A DNA stretch of 5,352 bases from Puniceicoccales bacterium (lineage in GTDB: Bacteria > Verrucomicrobiota > Verrucomicrobiia > Opitutales > JAIRLM01): the NCBI GenBank assembly GCA_031282565.1, contig JAITDL010000070.1:1-5352 (forward strand), given 5' to 3'. Positions 1 through 5,352 of the stretch are shown piece after piece (the first letter of the stretch is position 1; each line of letters starts with the position of its first letter). Both the position numbers and the translations under genes were made by a program. The notes below the pieces were generated by a model, which was given only the letters and a program-made list of their open reading frames with translations, did not search any database and was not told the DNA's origin.

Positions 1-1277
1 CAGACTCCCTCCACGACTGCGATTTTTTTTGCCCTCTGGCGCAGTAATTTAACTTCGATGTGCAGCTGATCCCCTGGCTCCACGACGCGGCGGAATTTTA
101 CGCGGTCGCAGCTCATCAGGAATGCCAATTTACCAGCCATGCCGGCGTGGCGCATCACCATAATTCCAGCGGCCTGGGCCATGGCTTCGATTTGCAAAAC
201 ACCGGGAAATACCGGCCTGCCAGGGAAATGCCCCATGAAGAATGGCTCATCGATGGATACGTTTTTTATGGCGAGCAGGCGACAGTCGTCGGCCTCTACA
301 ACGCGGTCCACCAGCAAAAACGGGTAGCGGTGCGGTATGAGATTGATAATTTGCCGTATGTTCAGCGATGGAATGCAGTCTGGCTCCTCTGAAACCGTTG
401 GCGCATTGTCCTTTGAGTTTTGCTCATCCATGCGCCGGCGCAATTCCATCACAAATTTCGCATTGAGGGCGTGGCCTGGACGAACGGCGATGACGTGGGC
501 GCGCAGCGGAATGCCAAGCAGCGTAAGGTCGCCGATGATGTCCAAAATTTTATGGCGCACGAACTCGTCCTTGAAACGGAGCGGCTCCTTGGACAAAATC
601 TTGTCTCCCTTGATGACAATTGCCGAATCCAGGCTGCCGCCGCGAATTTTCCCCATTTTCAGGAGTCCTTCAACTTCTTCGTAGATGGTAAACGTGCGCG
701 CCGGAGCAATTTGAGAAATGTAGCTCTCCGGGGTGATGTCGATGGAGAGGTGCTGGGTGTGGAATCCGCCATCGTCTGCGGACGTGCAACTTATGCGCAG
801 GCCATCGTGGGGAACGGCGATTATGGTCCTCTTGCCCTCGGAAACGCAAAGTGGTTGCGTTAGAGTAAATTCCTTCCTCTCGCCGCCCTGCTCAACGATG
901 CCGGCCTGCTGGATTAGGTTCGCATACTCGCGGGCAGAACCGTCGAGCACAGGCGGTTCCTCGCCGTCAATCTCCACCAGTATGTTATCCACGCCAAGTC
1001 CAGAAATCGCGGACAGCAAATGCTCCACGGTGTGGATGCGCACGTCGCCCTTTGCCAATGTGGTGCAGCGAACTAGATCGCCGACGGTCGAAATATCCGG
1101 GCATAGCTCCGGCTTCCCTATGAAGTCGACGCGGCGAAAAATGATGCCGCTGCCAATTTCGGCGGGACAAATATGCACCGTAACATCCTGGCCCGTATGC
1201 AGTCCGCGCCCGCGCACACCCACTCTTCTTTCAACAGTCCTCTGGCCCACCGCCAACAACTTGCTAAAAATTTTCAC
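1..1277 (-). CDS. lpxC-fabZ: Bifunctional UDP-3-O-acyl-N-acetylglucosamine deacetylase / 3-hydroxyacyl-ACP dehydratase, 3' end cut by window
   Basis: LpxC is the zinc-dependent deacetylase that commits UDP-GlcN to lipid A synthesis; FabZ dehydrates 3-hydroxyacyl-ACP. Both are cytoplasmic and compete for the 3-hydroxyacyl-ACP pool. Reverse-complement translation gives 425 residues without a stop. Residues ~11-280 are LpxC: GQRTVE near the start, RGLHTGQDV, GIIFRRVD, TVEHLLSA with zinc ligand H86, VLDGSA, ARTF..YEEVEGL, LRFKDEFVRHKILD with zinc ligands H242 and D246, and RPGHALN with the catalytic His near 270. A ~25-residue polar linker (~283-307) follows. FabZ begins at IRQIINLIPHRYPFLLVDRV and has FFMGHFPGRPVFPGVLQIEA with active-site H350 and E364. 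All key residues are present. FabZ domains usually run to ~145 residues, so roughly 25-30 are missing beyond base 1. GTG at 1277-1275 is my start choice, about ten residues before QRT. GTG at 1313 and GTG at 1250 are alternatives, an in-frame TAG lies upstream, and no start has a convincing ribosome-binding site. Confidence 0.96.
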   Translation of the reverse strand, partial: MKIFSKLLAVGQRTVERRVGVRGRGLHTGQDVTVHICPAEIGSGIIFRRVDFIGKPELCPDISTVGDLVRCTTLAKGDVRIHTVEHLLSAISGLGVDNILVEIDGEEPPVLDGSAREYANLIQQAGIVEQGGERKEFTLTQPLCVSEGKRTIIAVPHDGLRISCTSADDGGFHTQHLSIDITPESYISQIAPARTFTIYEEVEGLLKMGKIRGGSLDSAIVIKGDKILSKEPLRFKDEFVRHKILDIIGDLTLLGIPLRAHVIAVRPGHALNAKFVMELRRRMDEQNSKDNAPTVSEEPDCIPSLNIRQIINLIPHRYPFLLVDRVVEADDCRLLAIKNVSIDEPFFMGHFPGRPVFPGVLQIEAMAQAAGIMVMRHAGMAGKLAFLMSCDRVKFRRVVEPGDQLHIEVKLLRQRAKKIAVVEGV

Positions 1278-4200
1278 CGGCGCAAGAGCTGATGTTCCCC
1301 CTGCGCACGGCACTGGAGTTGCGTTTCCAGCTGGGAAATTTCTCTAGGCCATAACTTGGCGATGAAATATGTCTAGCAGTAAAAGGGGTTATGTTGAATC
1401 CAATTTTTCGTTATTGACATCTTATTATTAATGCTGTTTTCACCAACTCATGACTATTGGTAATCTCAACAACATCGCTCCATGCACCTATGAAGTTCTA
1501 CGCAAGATTTGCGGATATGGCAGTAATACGTTTACAGGGAAGTTTGGCTACGGCGTACTTAGGGAATCAATCTTTAGCCATACAATGGAAGTCAAAAATC
1601 TCAGAGCAATACTAGTCTCGACGAATGAGCTGGCCGAAATAGCGAATTATTCACATGGCGCTGGCCAATTCAGCACATGCTCGCTGATTTTTTTACGGCT
1701 GTTTATGACCGACACAGAATTTGCCGCAGCGCGAGAAACTGGCAAGATTGACGCAATTCTTCCACGCAACAGAGATCTAACCATTTCAACACTTGCCGTT
1801 GTCGCATTTTTTCTTCTCTGCCAATGCACTGACATTGGATCAACCGGCGTAACTCCATTGCTTGAAGCGCGTCACGCCGTAACCGTTGAAGCTGCAATCA
1901 CCAAAACTAGGATGGACGCAGGTGCTGTAGTGTACGTCACACCTTCGACTGCTAGCTTTCGCCTAGCGCTTCCGGCAGGCGTCGACTTCGACTTCAGATG
2001 GAGAATATTTTGCAATTTTTTCGTTTTCGAAACATGCAGAGGGAAAACACTAGGAGAATCATTCGGGACTGCCATGGAGCGAGTAAAATCCAGCTGCTAT
2101 AGTCAGTGGGAGACTGACAGGAACGCATGGCCTTTCTTTAGTCAAGTGCACTATCCGAGTTTGATAACTCTAGTTGGAAAGTTGCCGAATAGCACAATAA
2201 CGGAAGAAGAAATGGTTTCAGCCCGCATAAACCTCTATTACGCACTTTGCCTACGCGAGATTACCAAACTTAGCGTTGCGGAGATTGGGGAGTTGTACAT
2301 GCTTGGCGATGGCGAGGTCATTGCAAGGTTTGAAGGTATTGTGTTGAGGCAAATTGTAGAGCTGCCGGAATTTGCAGAACTTGGCCATCGACCTGCCTTT
2401 AATTTTCTTATGTCGCTTAAAACAGCGAGTACGCCATTTGCCGCAGAAACACGTGACAAATTCGTCACGACTGTTAAGTGTGCACCATTTGGACAGGAAC
2501 CTGCAGCCATTGCTCCAGCGGTGATCGCAGCGTTTTATCCGGGTCGGAAGCCTGAACCCGCGTTCTACGTTAACTTCTGCAGGTGCAGATTTAAGCCTAT
2601 TGAGCAGAAAGATGATGGCAATAGCTACGCTAGGGCGGTTGCTTCACAACTTGCAATGTTTGGTTCCAGCCAGGAGCAACACCGGGCATGCAGGCTAGCA
2701 ATAGCTAGGCAATATCTGGTAGATTTTTGCGCGCAACTTCGTGGAGCTGTCGGGGCATTCCGCGTCGGCCAGCACTATACAACTGTCACTGCATTCGTTG
2801 GCCTCATAGAACGAGATATCGCAACCACATTTGGCGGCGGTCATTCAGCTAATATCGATTCAGCCGTGGCGCTGGTTGGGCGCATTGCACTAATATTCGA
2901 CGCCATATGCCTCGTCGAGCTAGCGGAGGAAACAATTGCAAACACAGCACCCACACTCGAAGACGTTCATAGTGCTTCGCTCGCAATACTCGCTAAATTT
3001 GACGCAGCCGCGGCCATGGCTGCTCCACTAGATTGGCGTTTGCGCAGCATTGGAACGGCCCGCGAAAATTCCCATCACTTGCTTTGCTATATCTGCCAAA
3101 TGGACCTGCTAGAATTTTCTTCCAGCTGCAGTGAGTTATTCCGCACGCAACCAGACGTAAAACGCAAATTTGACGATTGTGTTTGCGTTTTTGGCATTGG
3201 ACACTACCATAATAGTCTCACCCTCGATCTTGCGATTGATCTCGCCCGTGGAGCTGCTGCACAGATAGCAGACGCAGGAATGCGGACAGCAATCGGAACT
3301 GAAATTGAAGCCATTATCAGTTTGGACGGTCGCAGCTGCGATATAAATGGAAAGATTGCCAGGATTATGGCCGCGTTTCGGTCAAGAAGAATTCATTTTC
3401 CACGCATGATTCCTCGCATAGAAAATTTTCAAACTACACTCGTCGATTCAGTGATGCGCTACAACTCCGTGCTGCCAGAGGCAGCAACGAATCCCTTCGC
3501 AGCAAATTCCTTTCACAGCTTCGTGTCATACTTAACAGGGAACGTCCTTGCTGTCGGATGTCAGTCATTCGGTCGCCACGAACTGCACGCACTCTGCAGG
3601 GCAACTGGAAAATATGTACTCCATCTATATCACGAAGGAGATGGAAATTTTGTGGGAGATCTTGCCGCGCCAACTGCAGCTGGCGTGGTTGCAGTCACCA
3701 TCAGAAAATGCCTTCCGCCACAAAGCTCAGCAGAGGGAAAAACCCCAATCTATGAAAAGGCTTTCGTGGAAAATACACTCAAAATATTGGCCAACAATGA
3801 ATTCTGTGATTATAGCAAAAAGGCCACTGAAGCCGTACTGAAGACGCGCAATCCAGATAGAACAGTAATAAGCTTTGACCAATTTCGCAACCTGTATCCT
3901 AGACAGGCTGAAATCATAATTAACCTCCCGCTTACGCTTATTGACGTGCCGAGAGAGCGTAATGCATTAATTGTTTGCTGCCTCCGCGATGGATACTGGC
4001 ACTCATTAAAGTACATATGGATGGTTTGATTAAAGTATTATATGCTGTCAACAACCGCGACAGATAAACCATAGCCCACACCGCAGCACGCTGACAATGC
4101 CCGCGCCGGCCCATGGCCGGCGCGGTTTTACGACTCACTATTTTTAGACTTACTAGAATATGCGGACGAATGACAGCCCGGCCGAACAGGATGAGTAGTC

Positions 4201-5352
4201 TCCAAAGAACTGGCCATCGAGGTTGAAGTTAACATCCCAGCTGCCACCGATCATGTGCGTTGCGCCGATGGAGGCCGTGGCGCCATTTCTCCTGCCGTAG
4301 TAAACGTCTCCAACGAAAGGCATTGGTCCGCCAACGCCCGCTATGGTCGCATCGATGTCATTGTGCTTGCGGAAAGCCGCACACTGCCAACCTAGTTTCG
4401 CGCGCAGATGCAGCGGACCAGGGCGGAAGCTTTCAAGGCAAAGCCCCAACTCGCTGGTGGCGAAGTGGTGGCGGACTGAACCAAACGTGACTGCTCCAAT
4501 TGGGCTGGCCGCTTTGGCAGTTTCGCTGAGGCCGTTTTGGCCTATCAGGTCGTAGCAGATGTCGACAAAGCAACTGCATTCGACGTCGCGGCCGCGCCTT
4601 ATCCCGTGGGCCAACGCCAGGTCGAACTGGGCACCGAAGTCGTTGAATTTGCCCAAGAAGAGGTCGCCGCCTATGGTATTGGCGCGCTCACTGGTGATTC
4701 GCCCGTGTGCCAGCGACAGCGTTGCCTGGACAGAGTTCGTAAGGTTATTGTAACCGTGGCCAACGTAGCGGGCTGTGATTCCACCGATGCAGTCGCGGCG
4801 CTCGGACTTAAGGAAGCGTTTCACGGCCGGACCGTCGTAGTGCGCTCTGCAGCTTGAAATTCCTGCGAACACCCCTGCGTCGAACGTGCGCAGCTTTACT
4901 GGGGCAGATTTTGTTCCGGCAAGCACGAAGCCGAATGAGTTGGCGTCGTAGGAGAACGGATTGGAAGTCCCAGCTCTTTTGCGAGATATGGACCCGATCG
5001 GACCGGCAAATATGTCACTGCCGCCGAGAACAACCGATCTGCGGACGGAATTTATGGCATTTTGCTTTTCAAGCGCCAAAGCGCCACTTGCAACGAGAGC
5101 GCGGTCAAGTTTGTTCTCTGCGCCATAGAAAGATGAAAGCGTCAGTGCCCTGCGACCAATGGCCAATCCGCCGGCACTAAAGCCATTAATTTTTCCATCG
5201 CGCAGTTCACCATATATGTAAACATCGCATTCTCTAGCTAGCTCTTTTAGATCAAAGAAATCGGAAACTTTCCACAGCCCAACTGCGCCTTCACTCAGCA
5301 CAACACTTTCCAATCTATCATTCGACACATCATCAGCGCCGAACACCCAAAG

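Overview
The window looks like chromosomal DNA of a Gram-negative, LPS-making bacterium. It holds three genes: two cut by the window edges and one complete. An essential lipid A enzyme fused to a fatty-acid dehydratase, next to an autotransporter-type outer-membrane barrel, fits groups that carry LpxC-FabZ fusions: Bacteroidota, Chlorobiota and parts of the PVC superphylum (Verrucomicrobiota, Lentisphaerota). I lean towards PVC. No Bacteroidota-type promoter (TTTG...TAnnTTTG) is visible, and the PVC-style barrel and OTU-like protein would suit a host-associated lineage. This is inference, and no rRNA or other taxonomic marker is present.

Layout: (1) Bases 1-1277, minus strand, hold the bifunctional lpxC-fabZ gene, read by reverse-complementing the whole stretch. 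It has no stop codon in the window because its last few dozen codons lie beyond base 1. (2) Bases 1278-1449 are a divergent intergenic region with a good -35-like TTGACA but no clear -10 and no Shine-Dalgarno. (3) Bases 1450-4029, plus strand, encode an 859-residue cysteine-rich protein of unknown family. Its middle carries a recognisable OTU-type cysteine-protease signature (DDGN-S-YARAVASQL) in which the nucleophilic Cys is replaced by Ser. More distant OTU-like pieces occur further along. (4) Bases 4030-4152 separate two convergent genes and contain a perfect 11-bp GC-rich hairpin with a T tail, an intrinsic terminator for the plus-strand gene. (5) Bases 4153-5352, minus strand, encode the C-terminal part of an autotransporter-like protein: a short passenger end, a linker helix and a complete barrel ending in Phe.

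The three genes do not form an operon. LpxC-FabZ and the barrel protein both belong to outer-membrane biogenesis. The 859-residue protein is the accessory element, and nothing in the sequence ties it functionally to its neighbours. The most interesting question here is whether it is a catalytically dead or serine-variant OTU domain, possibly a host-directed effector.
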